Notes under the pieces: model-generated
Database searches by the model: none
Seen by the model: the letters and a program-made list of their open reading frames with translations, nothing else
What the model was told of the DNA's origin: nothing
Shown: piece after piece, positions 36,174-46,252 of the stretch
How the letters are laid out: the number at the start of each line of letters is the position of its first letter
How positions within the stretch are numbered: position 1 is the first letter of the stretch
Translations under genes and position numbers: made by a program
Source of the DNA: Desulfofustis limnaeus
Lineage (GTDB): Bacteria > Desulfobacterota > Desulfobulbia > Desulfobulbales > Desulfocapsaceae
Assembly: GCF_023169885.1 (NCBI RefSeq)
Contig: NZ_AP025516.1
Coordinates: 248,001 to 312,000 of the forward strand
DNA length: 64,000 nucleotides
Direction: 5' to 3'

Positions 36174-37126
36174 GGCGTCGCTGTCGCCGGAGGAGCTGTG
36201 GAGGTCTCCGGCGGTTCTTCGCAATCGCTGAGGATGGAACACCCGTTTTCCACCGGGGGAAGCAGCGGAGTCGACAGGCTTGATTGACCGGATGGGGATT
36301 GGGTTGGAAGCGGCGCCGCATCGCCCAAGCCGCATTGTTTCCGAAGATGGTTCCGGATGGCGGTTGCTCCTCTGATGATGGTGATGGTTTCATCGGTTCG
36401 CTCGAGCAGCACCGGGACCTCGAGTACTTCCAGCTTCTTGAGAAAGGAGCGGTTCACCTGGGGACGGTAGCCTTCGGTGAAGGTGGCTCCGGGAAAAGCG
36501 AAGGAGGTGATGGTGTCGATCGGATTGAAGGAGACGGCGCAGTGATTGCTGCCTGATAGTTCTTCGATGATGGTCTCGCAGTGGTTGCAGGTCGAGGAGA
36601 AAAACAGATAGAAATGGTGGGTTGCACCGCTCGGTTGGAAGTGGGCCAACGTACCTTCTTGCAATGAATTGTCGTTGTCGGCCGAGGCGCTGAAATCGAG
36701 GCTGGCGAATGCGAGCAGCACGGACCCGAAGACGAGCAGCGCCTTAGCCATCTGTTTCAGGCCGAGAAAGAGGTTGATGATCAGGAGCAGGGCGAGGATG
36801 ATCAGACAATAAGAGCAGTATACCTGCGCCACGACGGTCTGAAACGAGAGCAGCACCCCTTCTGCCGCCAGAGCGGCGATCAACAATAGGCTCACCAGGC
36901 GGCGCCAGTTGTCGGATCCCCGCCGGGCACGGCTGAGGCCAAAACTGATGACGAGGAAAAACGCCAACCCAGCCAGATTGAAATAGAGTGGATCGACGGT
37001 GGTCATGGCGTCGACGATCCGGCAACCTTCATCCTGGCAGAGACTGGTGTCCTGCAGATGGATGAGCAGGGCCTGAATGGCCGTCAATATAACGCCAACG
37101 ATGGCGGTGAGCAGACTGACAATCAT
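36170..37126 (-). CDS. VKOR-thioredoxin fusion (oxidative disulfide protein)
   Basis: 318 aa from ATG 37126; the extra frame to 37258 adds a Cys-rich leader without a ribosome site. The N-terminal VKOR domain has four or five helices and the cysteines Cys30/Cys35 and CSYC at 104-107. A thioredoxin-like domain follows with STCNHC (Cys180/Cys183). This layout, VKOR plus Trx in one chain, is a known route for DsbA/DsbB-like disulfide formation in the periplasm. The last 50 residues are Pro/Ser/Thr-rich. It overlaps tag by 4 bases. Confidence 0.87.
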   Translation of the reverse strand: MIVSLLTAIVGVILTAIQALLIHLQDTSLCQDEGCRIVDAMTTVDPLYFNLAGLAFFLVISFGLSRARRGSDNWRRLVSLLLIAALAAEGVLLSFQTVVAQVYCSYCLIILALLLIINLFLGLKQMAKALLVFGSVLLAFASLDFSASADNDNSLQEGTLAHFQPSGATHHFYLFFSSTCNHCETIIEELSGSNHCAVSFNPIDTITSFAFPGATFTEGYRPQVNRSFLKKLEVLEVPVLLERTDETITIIRGATAIRNHLRKQCGLGDAAPLPTQSPSGQSSLSTPLLPPVENGCSILSDCEEPPETSTAPPATATP

Positions 37127-37267
37127 ATCTTGTTGAAATGGTGTGCAATGATTAAGTTGACCACGACATATTAGAAGCTTGAGCAATAAAGTCAATAAAC
37201 AAACGGCTCGATCGGAAACGATGCGGATGTCCCGACCGGGGACGCAGCCGATACGCACGAGGAAAGA

Positions 37268-37978
37268 ATGATCGTCAGGATTTTGCTGGCCGCTTTTACG
37301 TCGCTGGTGGCAGGAGTCTGTTTCGGGGCTGGTTTGCTGCGGCTGATGAGCGCTTTGCTCGTCGGTTTCGGCGCTTGTGCGGCCGTTTTTTTCGGTGTCC
37401 TGTTTTTACTGCCGCCCAATGACCCAACATTCACCTTCTTCGTCGCCGGACCGGGAGACTCATGGCCGTTTTTCCTGATCGGCGCTGGGTTGTGCGTGGT
37501 CATCGGCTGGCTGCTGTTGAAAAAAACGGTCCCCGCTGCCGAGGAAGAACTTGCTCCCAGGCATTGGCGGCTGCTCGGCTTCGGGTTGCTGCTCTATCTG
37601 TGCAGCCTGGTCCTGCCGGTGCTGTTCTGGTTCCCTTCCGACGAGATGCGCCACACCCTGTCTGTGGATACCATGCATCTGCTGGTGCTGGCCGGCGTCA
37701 TCTTCTATCTGGCCGGAACGGCCTGGGCGCTGTTGTTGTTCTACCGCGCCAGCCGGGGGACCACCCCGGAGAAGCCGGATGTGATGCGGCGGCTGGTCCT
37801 GATCATCTTTTCGGTCGCGCACCTGGATAAACTGCCGGTGCTGGTGGCCTATCTGTTGGTCTTTTCCGAGGAGCCGGACCTGGTCTTTCCCGGGGCGGCG
37901 GCCCTGGCGCTGGCCGGCTATTTCCTCATTGCCTGGTTCCTTGCTCGGGTCTCGTTTGACGCGCGTCTGCTCCCCTGA
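37268..37978 (+). CDS. Polytopic membrane protein, unknown
   Basis: 236 aa with six or seven hydrophobic helices and short loops. A His/Asp pair sits in AHLDKLPVLVAYLL near residue 184. No family recognised. It starts after a 141-base spacer from the divergent VKOR fusion and meets the MFS gene tail-to-tail 9 bases later. Weak indications of a cytochrome- or quinone-site-like pattern are not sufficient to call. Confidence 0.7.
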   Translation: MIVRILLAAFTSLVAGVCFGAGLLRLMSALLVGFGACAAVFFGVLFLLPPNDPTFTFFVAGPGDSWPFFLIGAGLCVVIGWLLLKKTVPAAEEELAPRHWRLLGFGLLLYLCSLVLPVLFWFPSDEMRHTLSVDTMHLLVLAGVIFYLAGTAWALLLFYRASRGTTPEKPDVMRRLVLIIFSVAHLDKLPVLVAYLLVFSEEPDLVFPGAAALALAGYFLIAWFLARVSFDARLLP

Positions 37979-37986
37979 CCGCCTGA

Positions 37987-39282
37987 TTATTCTTGGTCGA
38001 CCAACGTGAGGATCCAGGCGCCGATGACGAACAAGGCGAGGATGCTCAACACCCCCCAACGGCTGTCGCCGCTGAGCCGGGTGATCAGCCCCATCAGCAG
38101 GGGCCCGGCAATGGCGGCGAACTTGCCAAAAACGTTGTAAAAGCCAAAAAACTCCGAACTCTTTTCCGGCGGGATGATTCGGCCGAAATAACTGCGGCTG
38201 AGGGCCTGGACGCCGCCCATGGATGAGGCGACCAGCAGGGCGATCAGCCAGAAGAGCCCGACCTGCAGCGTCTGGTCGGCGATAAAGGGCAGGAGGAAGG
38301 CCAGCAGGGTGATCAGGCAATAGACGATAATGCCTGCCAGCAGGGTCTTTTTCGTGCCCCACCGCTCGGCCAGCCGGCCGAACAGCAGAGCGAACGGAAA
38401 GGCAACAACCTGGATGAAGAGCAGCACGCCGATCAGCAAGGTGACCCCGAAGCCGAGATCGCGACCGTAGGCCGTGGACATGCTGATGATGGTGCCGACC
38501 CCGTCGATATAGAAAAAATAAGCGGCCAGGAAGATAACAACCGGCCGGTACTGCCTGATGGCGCGGAGGGTGGCCAGTAGCCGCTGCAGGCTGCTCCCGA
38601 TGGCCTGCGGTTCGTCGGCCAGTTGGTGCTGCTGACGCAGGTGGCGGACGGCCGGCAAGGAAAAGAGCAGCCACCACAGCGCCACCACCAGAAAACCGAT
38701 ACGGGTCTGGTATACCGGCAGGCTGTCGCCACTGGTTCCAGCCGAGAGGATCAGGCCGATGACCACGAGAAAGGGAACAACGCTGCCGATATAACCGTAT
38801 GCGTAGCCTCGGGCAGAGATGACGTCCATTCGCTGGGGCGTGGTGACGTCCACCAGGAAGGCGTCATAAAAGATGTTGGCGCCAGCCCAGCCGACCCGGG
38901 CCAGGATGAACAGGCCCAGGCAAAGCAGCCATTGGCCGGGACCGATCAGGGCCAGGGAAGCGTTGAACAGCAGGCCGCCGGCGAGAAAGATGAGAAAAAA
39001 ATTCTTTTTCTGCCGCCGGTGATCGGCCAGGGCGCCGAGCAGCGGCGACAGCAGGGCCAGAATCAGGGATGCGGCGGCGTTGGCAAAGCCCCAGTGGGCG
39101 GTGGAGATGGCGTCGGGCATGCCCTGGGCGGCCACGTCCTTGAAATAGATGGGCATGATCGCCGTCACCATGACCAGGACAAAGGCGGAGTTGGCCACGT
39201 CGTAGAGCACCCAGCTCTGTTCTTCCCTGCTCATGGTCGGTCTTGAATCTCTCGGGTTGGCTCCTTGCGCAGGTTTGCTCAT
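37987..39282 (-). CDS. MFS transporter, UMF1 (Atg22-like) family
   Basis: 431 aa, about 12 helices. The N-terminal SWVLYDVANSAFVLVMVTAIMPIYFKD is the UMF1 hallmark and the first MFS loop reads GALADHRRQKK. These proteins probably export amino acids or other small molecules; the bacterial substrates are undefined. An internal ATG at 39234 could be the start, since the first 16 residues are polar. Confidence 0.88.
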   Translation of the reverse strand: MSKPAQGANPRDSRPTMSREEQSWVLYDVANSAFVLVMVTAIMPIYFKDVAAQGMPDAISTAHWGFANAAASLILALLSPLLGALADHRRQKKNFFLIFLAGGLLFNASLALIGPGQWLLCLGLFILARVGWAGANIFYDAFLVDVTTPQRMDVISARGYAYGYIGSVVPFLVVIGLILSAGTSGDSLPVYQTRIGFLVVALWWLLFSLPAVRHLRQQHQLADEPQAIGSSLQRLLATLRAIRQYRPVVIFLAAYFFYIDGVGTIISMSTAYGRDLGFGVTLLIGVLLFIQVVAFPFALLFGRLAERWGTKKTLLAGIIVYCLITLLAFLLPFIADQTLQVGLFWLIALLVASSMGGVQALSRSYFGRIIPPEKSSEFFGFYNVFGKFAAIAGPLLMGLITRLSGDSRWGVLSILALFVIGAWILTLVDQE

Positions 39283-39327
39283 GGTCGTGGTCTGTCGGTG
39301 ACTTTCCGGTAAGGCACCGTCGTGGGA

Positions 39328-41058
39328 TCAGCCGCGCAGCGGGAAGGAGATGATCCGCTTCAGGTCGGCCGAGAGCTTGAACTGCCGCCTCATCACGCTC
39401 TGGGGCAGGACGAGGGAGCGGTTTCCCAGCAGCAGAACGGTGCCGGCATAAGCAGTTCCGTGGATATCGATACGGATCAGGTCGATATCGATGCCTTGAT
39501 GATAGAGGGGGCTGACCTCCTCAACTTCTTCACGGCTGTTCCCCTTGCAGCCCCGGGAATAGAGTTCGGTACCCGGTATCAGGTTGAGGGTGAGCAGGCG
39601 CAGCTTGATCTCGTCGATGGCTGCCTCCATCTTGCGAACCTTGCGGGAACGGGAACTGCCGTGCAGCTGCAGCCATTGAATCAGTTCTTCCTGGCGGGCG
39701 CTCAATTCGGTACGGGTCTGCTCGTAGAGTTCCAGCCGTTCCGGGTCCACCCCGGCGCCAAGCGTCGCCGTGTCGCTTTTGGAGGTTCCGACGACACCCA
39801 CGCTCAGCTGCCCGGCGGCGATGATCGACCCACCCATGACCTTGCTGAGCGGGTGACAACGGATGTCGGAGCGGGACGTGACGGTGCTGAAATAGGCCTG
39901 GCTGCGGATAACGATGCGACCGCCGGCCTCGATCCGTCCCTGTTCGATGAATTTGATATCGAGATCGCCGCCGCTGCTGATTCGCGAGTTTTTCCCCGTG
40001 ATGCCGCCGTTGATCACCGCGTTGGCTTCGGTTTTGACGGTGGCGGACATGACGCTGCCGCCGATCTTCAGGTCACCCAGGCAGGAGATGACGAAACCGG
40101 GTTGGATCGAGCCGTTGATGGTCAGAGACCCGAGGGATTCGATATTGCCGGTGGTGTAGTTACAGTCGCCGGGAACCACCTGATGCGCCAGGACCTTGAT
40201 GGTGTTGTTGTTGATCACCGACAGCACGCCGTCTTTCAACGCCCGAACCTCCATGGTTTCCGGAGAGTAGACGGCGTCACCCTGAACGAAGATGGTAATG
40301 TCGCGGCCGCTCTTTGGCTCGATGGTCTCCCCGAGGACGTTCATCCCGGGTGAGCCGGGAATCGCCGGCTGTTTGACGGCGATCAGCTGGTCACGTTGGA
40401 CGCCGACCATGATCCGCCGCTCCCGAAAATCGATGCTGCCGTCTTCCTTGATCTGGCCGGCAATCGGACCGATTTCCAGGCAGAAAGAGAGATGGGCGTC
40501 GGTGCCGGGACCCGGCAGTTCGCCTTCGGCGATGACCAGTTCATGGGGTTCTGCTGGTGCAGCAGCGATGATCCTTCGTACTTCGGCTAAAGCGGCTGCG
40601 TCCACACCGTAATGAATACCCGCTTCGTGCAGCGTCTGTTCCAAATCGACGCTCTGCAGGCCGATCTTGCCGGGGATGGTCGGCAGAACGAAGATCATGG
40701 CGCGCAGCCGATCGAAGGAGACCTTGATCAGGGGCTGTACGGAGACGATGAGCAGCGGCCGTCCGTCCTCCTGGACCAGTTCCTCCACCTTGGGGTAGCC
40801 GAAAACGGTGGCCTGCAGACGTTGCCCGTCCGGGGAGAACTCGGTGTAATGACCAGCCTTGAGCGGTTGCTTCTCAAAACCGCGGGCCGCGAACCGTTCG
40901 TAATCGGGGTAGTCGGCAAGCAGTTGGCCGGGCCGGACCAGCTCGGAGACAAGCAGCGGCTCGAGAGCGCCGTCGTTTTCACCGAATCGTTTCCTGGCAA
41001 AGTGAAAGGTCGGCTCCAGGAGTTTAACGGTCTTGGTGGGAGGCTCCTTCGCTGTCAT
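39328..41058 (-). CDS. FapA-type (DUF342) protein
   Basis: 576 aa from ATG 41058 with AAAGGA upstream; the longer frame to 41256 has no ribosome site. The central and C-terminal region is the DUF342 beta-helix: repeated hydrophobic glycine-rich turns (TTGNIESLGSLTINGSIQPGFVISCLGDLKIGGS). A Gln/Arg/Glu-rich coiled-coil segment sits near residues 480-540. FapA proteins of Vibrio are membrane- or polar-associated, and related proteins bind DNA. Function here unknown. Confidence 0.82.
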   Translation of the reverse strand: MTAKEPPTKTVKLLEPTFHFARKRFGENDGALEPLLVSELVRPGQLLADYPDYERFAARGFEKQPLKAGHYTEFSPDGQRLQATVFGYPKVEELVQEDGRPLLIVSVQPLIKVSFDRLRAMIFVLPTIPGKIGLQSVDLEQTLHEAGIHYGVDAAALAEVRRIIAAAPAEPHELVIAEGELPGPGTDAHLSFCLEIGPIAGQIKEDGSIDFRERRIMVGVQRDQLIAVKQPAIPGSPGMNVLGETIEPKSGRDITIFVQGDAVYSPETMEVRALKDGVLSVINNNTIKVLAHQVVPGDCNYTTGNIESLGSLTINGSIQPGFVISCLGDLKIGGSVMSATVKTEANAVINGGITGKNSRISSGGDLDIKFIEQGRIEAGGRIVIRSQAYFSTVTSRSDIRCHPLSKVMGGSIIAAGQLSVGVVGTSKSDTATLGAGVDPERLELYEQTRTELSARQEELIQWLQLHGSSRSRKVRKMEAAIDEIKLRLLTLNLIPGTELYSRGCKGNSREEVEEVSPLYHQGIDIDLIRIDIHGTAYAGTVLLLGNRSLVLPQSVMRRQFKLSADLKRIISFPLRG

Positions 41059-41324
41059 GAGATCCTTTCCGGAAGCGGGTCCCGGGGTAGAGGGGAAGTG
41101 CCTGCATGGGCCAGTGTCTGGCCGCAAGCCGTCGAACTGTAAACCATGACCAATCGGCCGGCAACAGGAAAGAATAGTGCTTTCGGCATACTGTCGGTCA
41201 ACGGCTATTGACCGGCGGCACGGCAAAGGTCGGCAGGCAACGCGAAAGCCTTGCACAATTAAGCTGATGTGTTAAAGGGAGGTGAATAACTCCAAAGACT
41301 TAGATCGTTCGTACAGGGGTGGTC

Positions 41325-42422
41325 ATGAGCTTCGTTCCGGTAATCGGCAAGTCGATCAAAAAACAGCTGGAAGAGCGGGAGGACCTGGTCCTTTCCCCTT
41401 ATGCGGCTCGTAACGCCGGTTCCCGGGGCCGACGGAGAACGGAAGAGGAAGAGTTGTGCGACATCCGGTTACCCTTTCAGCGGGACCGGGACCGGATCAT
41501 CCACTCCAAGACCTTCCGCCGCCTCAAGCACAAGACCCAGGTCTTTCTGGCCCCGATGGGTGACCATTACCGCACCCGGCTGACCCATGTGCTCGAGGTC
41601 TCCCAAATTGCCCGCACCATCTCCGCTGCGCTCTGCCTCAACGAGCCGCTCACAGAGGCCATCGCGCTGGGACACGACTTGGGCCACACCCCGTTCGGCC
41701 ACGCCGGCGAAGCAACGCTCAACGAGCTGCACCCGAGCGGTTTCCGCCATTACGTGCACAGCCTGCGGGTGGTCGACTTCCTGGAGAACAAGGGCCGCGG
41801 CTTGAACCTGACCTACGAGGTGCGCAACGGCATCGTCCGCCATTCCAAAGGGAGCCACAAGGAGATCATTCCGTCACGTCGCGCCGAGCGGGCCATCACG
41901 CTGGAAGGTCAGGTGGTCCGGGTGGCCGATATCATCGCCTACGTCAACCATGATCTCGACGACGCTCTGCGGGCCGGTATCCTGCATGAGGACAGCGTTC
42001 CGCAGTCGATCGTGCGGGTGGTCGGGGCCAAACATTCCCAGCGCATCGGCCGCATGGTTCGCGATGTGATCGTCGAAACGCTGACCGCCGACGACGGGGA
42101 TCTGCACATCAGCGAACCGATGCTCGAGGCGATCACCGAACTGCGCGCGTTCCTCTACGAGAACGTCTATCGCCACTTCTGGGTACACCAGGAATTCGTC
42201 AAGGCGCAGCGGATCATCCGCGAATTGTACCGCTATTTTATGGAGAACGGATTGGTTACCAGGGTTGGCGACCAGTGGTTGGTGGACGAGCAGAACAAAA
42301 GCTGGCCGAACGAGAAGACGGCTCATCGCCGCGTTTGTGATTACATCGCCGGCATGACCGACCGCTATGCTCTCGGCATCTATGAGTTTCTGTTTCTGCC
42401 CAAGCCGTGGAGCGTCCGTTGA
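41325..42422 (+). CDS. dgt: Deoxyguanosinetriphosphate triphosphohydrolase-like protein
   Basis: 365 aa from ATG 41325 (AGGGG 5 bases upstream; a GTG at 41319 would add two residues). HD-domain metal motifs are TRLTHVLEV (first His), GHDLGHTPFGHAGE (HD and second His) and the later VADIIAYVNHDLDD (Asp). It hydrolyses dNTPs to nucleosides and triphosphate. In bacteria it controls dNTP pools and limits phages. Shorter than E. coli Dgt (505 aa), typical of the stand-alone type. Confidence 0.9.
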   Translation: MSFVPVIGKSIKKQLEEREDLVLSPYAARNAGSRGRRRTEEEELCDIRLPFQRDRDRIIHSKTFRRLKHKTQVFLAPMGDHYRTRLTHVLEVSQIARTISAALCLNEPLTEAIALGHDLGHTPFGHAGEATLNELHPSGFRHYVHSLRVVDFLENKGRGLNLTYEVRNGIVRHSKGSHKEIIPSRRAERAITLEGQVVRVADIIAYVNHDLDDALRAGILHEDSVPQSIVRVVGAKHSQRIGRMVRDVIVETLTADDGDLHISEPMLEAITELRAFLYENVYRHFWVHQEFVKAQRIIRELYRYFMENGLVTRVGDQWLVDEQNKSWPNEKTAHRRVCDYIAGMTDRYALGIYEFLFLPKPWSVR

Positions 42423-42597
42423 CCATACCCGGGGCCGGCGCTCTGCTCTGCAACTATTCTGAGGCTGCCGTGGCGGACCGAAAAACGGTTGCCGAAAGAG
42501 CGATCCGCAGGTAAGCTGCCACTCCGCCCGGTTGGCCGTGGTTTCCGGCATCACCCGGAGCAGAAATCACCCAAACACCTTCACCAGACCGTAACGC

Positions 42598-45267
42598 ATG
42601 GACACCAGCAAGGAACTGAACAAGAGCTACGATTTCTCCGATGTCGAACAGAAATGGCTGAACACCTGGGAGCAACAACACTGCTTTGATGCCCGGATGG
42701 AGCCCGGCCGCCCCGCCTTTTCCATCGTCATCCCACCACCCAACGTGACCGGTGTGCTCCACGTGGGCCATGCCTTGAACAACACCATGCAGGATATCCT
42801 GACCCGCTATCACCGGATGCGCGGCGACAACACCCTGTGGGTGCCGGGCACCGATCATGCCGGGATTGCCACCCAGAACGTGGTGGAGCGGCAGCTTGCG
42901 GCTGAAGGGAAAAATCGCCATGATCTCGGCCGCGACGCGTTCATCGAGCGGGTCTGGGAGTGGCGGAAGGAGAAGGGCGGCACCATTATCAACCAGCTCA
43001 AGCGGCTTGGCTGCTCCTGCGACTGGAGCCGGGAGCGGTTCACCATGGACGAGGGGCTGTCCCAGGCCGTCCGCGAGGTCTTCGTGCGGCTCTACAAGGA
43101 AGGCCTGATCTACAAGGGCGACTATATCGTCAACTGGTGCCCCCGCTGCCTGACGGCGCTGGCCGATGATGAGGTGGACCACGAGCCGAGCCAGGGCACG
43201 TTGTATCACTTGCGCTATCCGTTGACCGATGGCAGCGGCGCCCTGGTGGTGGCCACCACCCGCCCGGAGACCATGCTCGGCGACACCGGCGTTGCCGTCA
43301 ACCCGAACGATCCGCGCTATGCCCACCTGGCCGGGGCCACGGTGGAGCTGCCGCTGGTCGGCCGGATCATCCCGGTGGTGTTCGACGAGCACGTGCAGAT
43401 GGATTTCGGCACCGGCGCCTTGAAGGTGACCCCGTCCCACGACCGGGACGACTACGAGATCGGCCGCCGTCACAACCTGGAGATGTGCAAGGTGATGGAC
43501 GACCACGGGGTGATGAACGAGCGGGCCGGTGTCTACGCCGGACTGGACCGCTTCGCCTGCCGTAAACGCATCGTTGCCGATCTCAAGGAGCACGGTTATC
43601 TGGTCAAGGAAGAGGAGTACCCACACGCCGTTGGCCAGTGCTACCGGTGCAAGACGGTGGTGGAACCGACCACCTCGCTGCAATGGTTCGTCTCCGTGCG
43701 GCCGCTGGCCGATAAGGCGGTGGCGGCGGTGCGTGAAGAACGCATCAGGATTTACCCGAAGACCTGGTACAACACCTTCTACAGCTGGATGGACAATATC
43801 CGCGACTGGTGCATTTCCCGGCAGATCTGGTGGGGACACCGGATTCCGGCCTGGACCTGCAACGAGTGCGGCGAGATGATCGTCGAAACGACCGATCCCG
43901 AGCGGTGCCCCGCCTGCAACTCGACCGAGTTGAAGCAGGAGACCGACGTCCTCGATACCTGGTTCTCCTCGGCATTGTGGCCGTTCTCAACCATGGGCTG
44001 GCCGGAGCAGACCAGGGAGCTGAACACCTTCTATCCCACTTCGATCCTGGTCACCAGCTTCGATATCCTCTTCTTCTGGGTGGCCCGGATGATGATGATG
44101 GGGCTTCATTTCATGGACGCGGTCCCGTTCCACGACGTCTACCTGCACGCCCTGGTCCGGGACAAACACGGCAAGAAAATGTCCAAGTCCACCGGTAACG
44201 TCATCGACCCGCTGGAGGTCATGGGGACCTACGGCACCGACGCGGTGCGTTTCACGCTCGCCGCCTTTGCCGCTCAGGGACGAGAGATCCGGCTCGACGA
44301 GGAGCGTATCGAAGGATACCGCTTCTTCATCAACAAATTGTGGAACGCCGCCCGCTTTGCGTTGATGCACGTGGGTGATCGTTCTCCCGCCTGCGGCCGG
44401 GTGACTGAGCGGCCCGAGCAGCTTGGTCTGGCGCATCGCTGGATCCTCAGCCGCACGGCCCGAACGGTCGACCAGATTCGACGCGGATTGGACGAGTATC
44501 ACTTCAACGAAGTAGCATCCGCCAACTACCAGTTCATCTGGCACGAGTTCTGCGACTGGTACCTGGAATGGATCAAACCGGATCTGTTCAGCAGTGACGA
44601 AACCCGGCGCGACCAGGCCCGCGGCGTCCTGCTAACGGTATTGGAAACCATCCTGAAGCTGATGCATCCGCTGACCCCGTTTGTCACCGAAGAGATTTGG
44701 AGCGTACTGCCCGGTGAGCGGCCGGTGTTGATGCTCCAACCCTACCCCGAGCGTCGCCCGGAATGGATCGATGAGCAGGCTGAACAGGAGATGGAACTGT
44801 TGATGGGGGTCATCGGCGGTATCCGCAACATTCGGGCCGAAGCCAATGTCCATCCATCGCAGCGGTTGGACGCATTCATCACCAATGTCAGCGGGCCGGC
44901 CGCGGGCTTGCTCGAGGCCTTCACCCCGACCATTGCCGAACTGGCCCGGCTCAACTCGTTGTCCATTGCCCCGGTGGGCAGCAAACCGGCCGATGCAGCC
45001 ACCTACATCTACAACGATATCGAGATCTACGTGCCGCTCAAGGGGCTGGTGGATATCGACGGTGAGCGGGACAAACTGGCTCGGGAACGGGCCAAGACCG
45101 AAACCGAACTGAAAAAGGTCACCGGTAAGCTGGGCAACGACAAGTTCCTGGCCAATGCTCCGCCGGACATCGTGGCCAAGGAGCGCGGCAAACAGGCCGA
45201 ACTGGAAGCGCGCCTGGCGCGAATTACCGAAGCCGAGCAGCGGTTGGCCGCCATGGCCGCCAATTGA
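42598..45267 (+). CDS. valS: Valyl-tRNA synthetase
   Basis: 889 aa, class I synthetase. HIGH motif is HVGHA near residue 56, KMSKS is present as GKKMSKSTGN near residue 525, and the CP1 editing domain contains TTRPETMLGDT and GTDHAGIAT. The C-terminal coiled coil (about 825-885) with Lys/Glu-rich helices closes the protein, as usual for bacterial ValRS. No T-box leader, as expected for a Gram-negative. NadC starts 9 bases after the stop. Confidence 0.96.
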   Translation: MDTSKELNKSYDFSDVEQKWLNTWEQQHCFDARMEPGRPAFSIVIPPPNVTGVLHVGHALNNTMQDILTRYHRMRGDNTLWVPGTDHAGIATQNVVERQLAAEGKNRHDLGRDAFIERVWEWRKEKGGTIINQLKRLGCSCDWSRERFTMDEGLSQAVREVFVRLYKEGLIYKGDYIVNWCPRCLTALADDEVDHEPSQGTLYHLRYPLTDGSGALVVATTRPETMLGDTGVAVNPNDPRYAHLAGATVELPLVGRIIPVVFDEHVQMDFGTGALKVTPSHDRDDYEIGRRHNLEMCKVMDDHGVMNERAGVYAGLDRFACRKRIVADLKEHGYLVKEEEYPHAVGQCYRCKTVVEPTTSLQWFVSVRPLADKAVAAVREERIRIYPKTWYNTFYSWMDNIRDWCISRQIWWGHRIPAWTCNECGEMIVETTDPERCPACNSTELKQETDVLDTWFSSALWPFSTMGWPEQTRELNTFYPTSILVTSFDILFFWVARMMMMGLHFMDAVPFHDVYLHALVRDKHGKKMSKSTGNVIDPLEVMGTYGTDAVRFTLAAFAAQGREIRLDEERIEGYRFFINKLWNAARFALMHVGDRSPACGRVTERPEQLGLAHRWILSRTARTVDQIRRGLDEYHFNEVASANYQFIWHEFCDWYLEWIKPDLFSSDETRRDQARGVLLTVLETILKLMHPLTPFVTEEIWSVLPGERPVLMLQPYPERRPEWIDEQAEQEMELLMGVIGGIRNIRAEANVHPSQRLDAFITNVSGPAAGLLEAFTPTIAELARLNSLSIAPVGSKPADAATYIYNDIEIYVPLKGLVDIDGERDKLARERAKTETELKKVTGKLGNDKFLANAPPDIVAKERGKQAELEARLARITEAEQRLAAMAAN

Positions 45268-45276
45268 GAAAACGGT

Positions 45277-46107
45277 ATGGATACGAACCTGCTCGACCGG
45301 ATGATCCGGTCCTTTTTGCTCGAGGATATCGGTCGCGGCGATCTGACCAGCGAGGCCATCTTTCCGCCGGATCAGATCGGCAGTGCCCGGCTGGTGTCAC
45401 GGCAGAGTTTTCTGGCCGCCGGGGCGGGTACGGTGGCGGCCCGGGTCTTCACCGTCCAGAATCCGGCCATCGAAACTGCCGATGCGGTCGCCGACGGTAG
45501 CCGCATCTCTCCCGGCGACGTGTTGCTCATGGTACGCGGCCCGGTGGTCGATCTGCTCAAGGCCGAGCGGGTCGCCCTCAACCTGCTACAGCGCCTCTGC
45601 GGTATCGCCACCATGACCGCCGCCTTTGTCGACAGGGTCAAAGCTCTTCCGGTGCGTATCACAGATACGCGCAAGACCACCCCCGGGTTGCGGATGCTGG
45701 AAAAATATGCGGTAGTCGCCGGGGGCGGCCATAACCACCGGTTCAATCTGGCCGACGGCGTCCTCATCAAAGACAACCATATCGCCGCCTGCGGCTCCAT
45801 CACCGAGGCGGTGGCCAGGGTCCGGAGCCGAACCCCTCATACCATCAGGATCGAGGTGGAAACCGATACCCTGGATCAGGTCCGGGAGTGTCTTGCCTGT
45901 GGCGTCGACATCATCCTGCTCGACAACATGTCGCCGGCCACCATGGCCGAGGCGGTGCGGATTATCGACGGCCGGGCCATCGTCGAGGCCTCCGGCGGCA
46001 TTACGTTGGAGACGGTAGCGGCCGTTGCCGCTTCCGGTGTCGATATCATCTCGGTCGGCGGCCTGACACATTCCGCCCGTGCTTGCGACATCGGCATGGA
46101 TTGGTAG
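45277..46107 (+). CDS. nadC: Nicotinate-nucleotide pyrophosphorylase (carboxylating)
   Basis: 276 aa. Family motifs: RITDTRKTTPGLRMLEKYAVVAGGGHNHRFNL, VLIKDNHIAA, and the C-terminal LLDNMSPATM and EASGGITLETV. Converts quinolinate and PRPP to nicotinate mononucleotide in de novo NAD synthesis. Probably co-transcribed with valS. Confidence 0.95.
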   Translation: MDTNLLDRMIRSFLLEDIGRGDLTSEAIFPPDQIGSARLVSRQSFLAAGAGTVAARVFTVQNPAIETADAVADGSRISPGDVLLMVRGPVVDLLKAERVALNLLQRLCGIATMTAAFVDRVKALPVRITDTRKTTPGLRMLEKYAVVAGGGHNHRFNLADGVLIKDNHIAACGSITEAVARVRSRTPHTIRIEVETDTLDQVRECLACGVDIILLDNMSPATMAEAVRIIDGRAIVEASGGITLETVAAVAASGVDIISVGGLTHSARACDIGMDW

Positions 46108-46144
46108 CTGCCCGGCCGATAAACGGCAAGGATGTGATTATTTC

Positions 46145-46174
46145 TTGATTTATCCCGAAAAAATGTGAGATACT
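46145..46174 (+). promoter_or_regulatory. Promoter of the zinc-ribbon gene
   Basis: TTGATT (46145-46150), an 18-base spacer, GATACT (46169-46174). The hexamers match four of six consensus positions each. The gene starts 79 bases downstream. Confidence 0.55.
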
Positions 46175-46252
46175 GCGCTCATATTTGAGGAGTGGCATGG
46201 ATCGAGCGGTCTCCATGCCCTTTCTTGTGGACCCGAAAAGAGGAATTCACCG

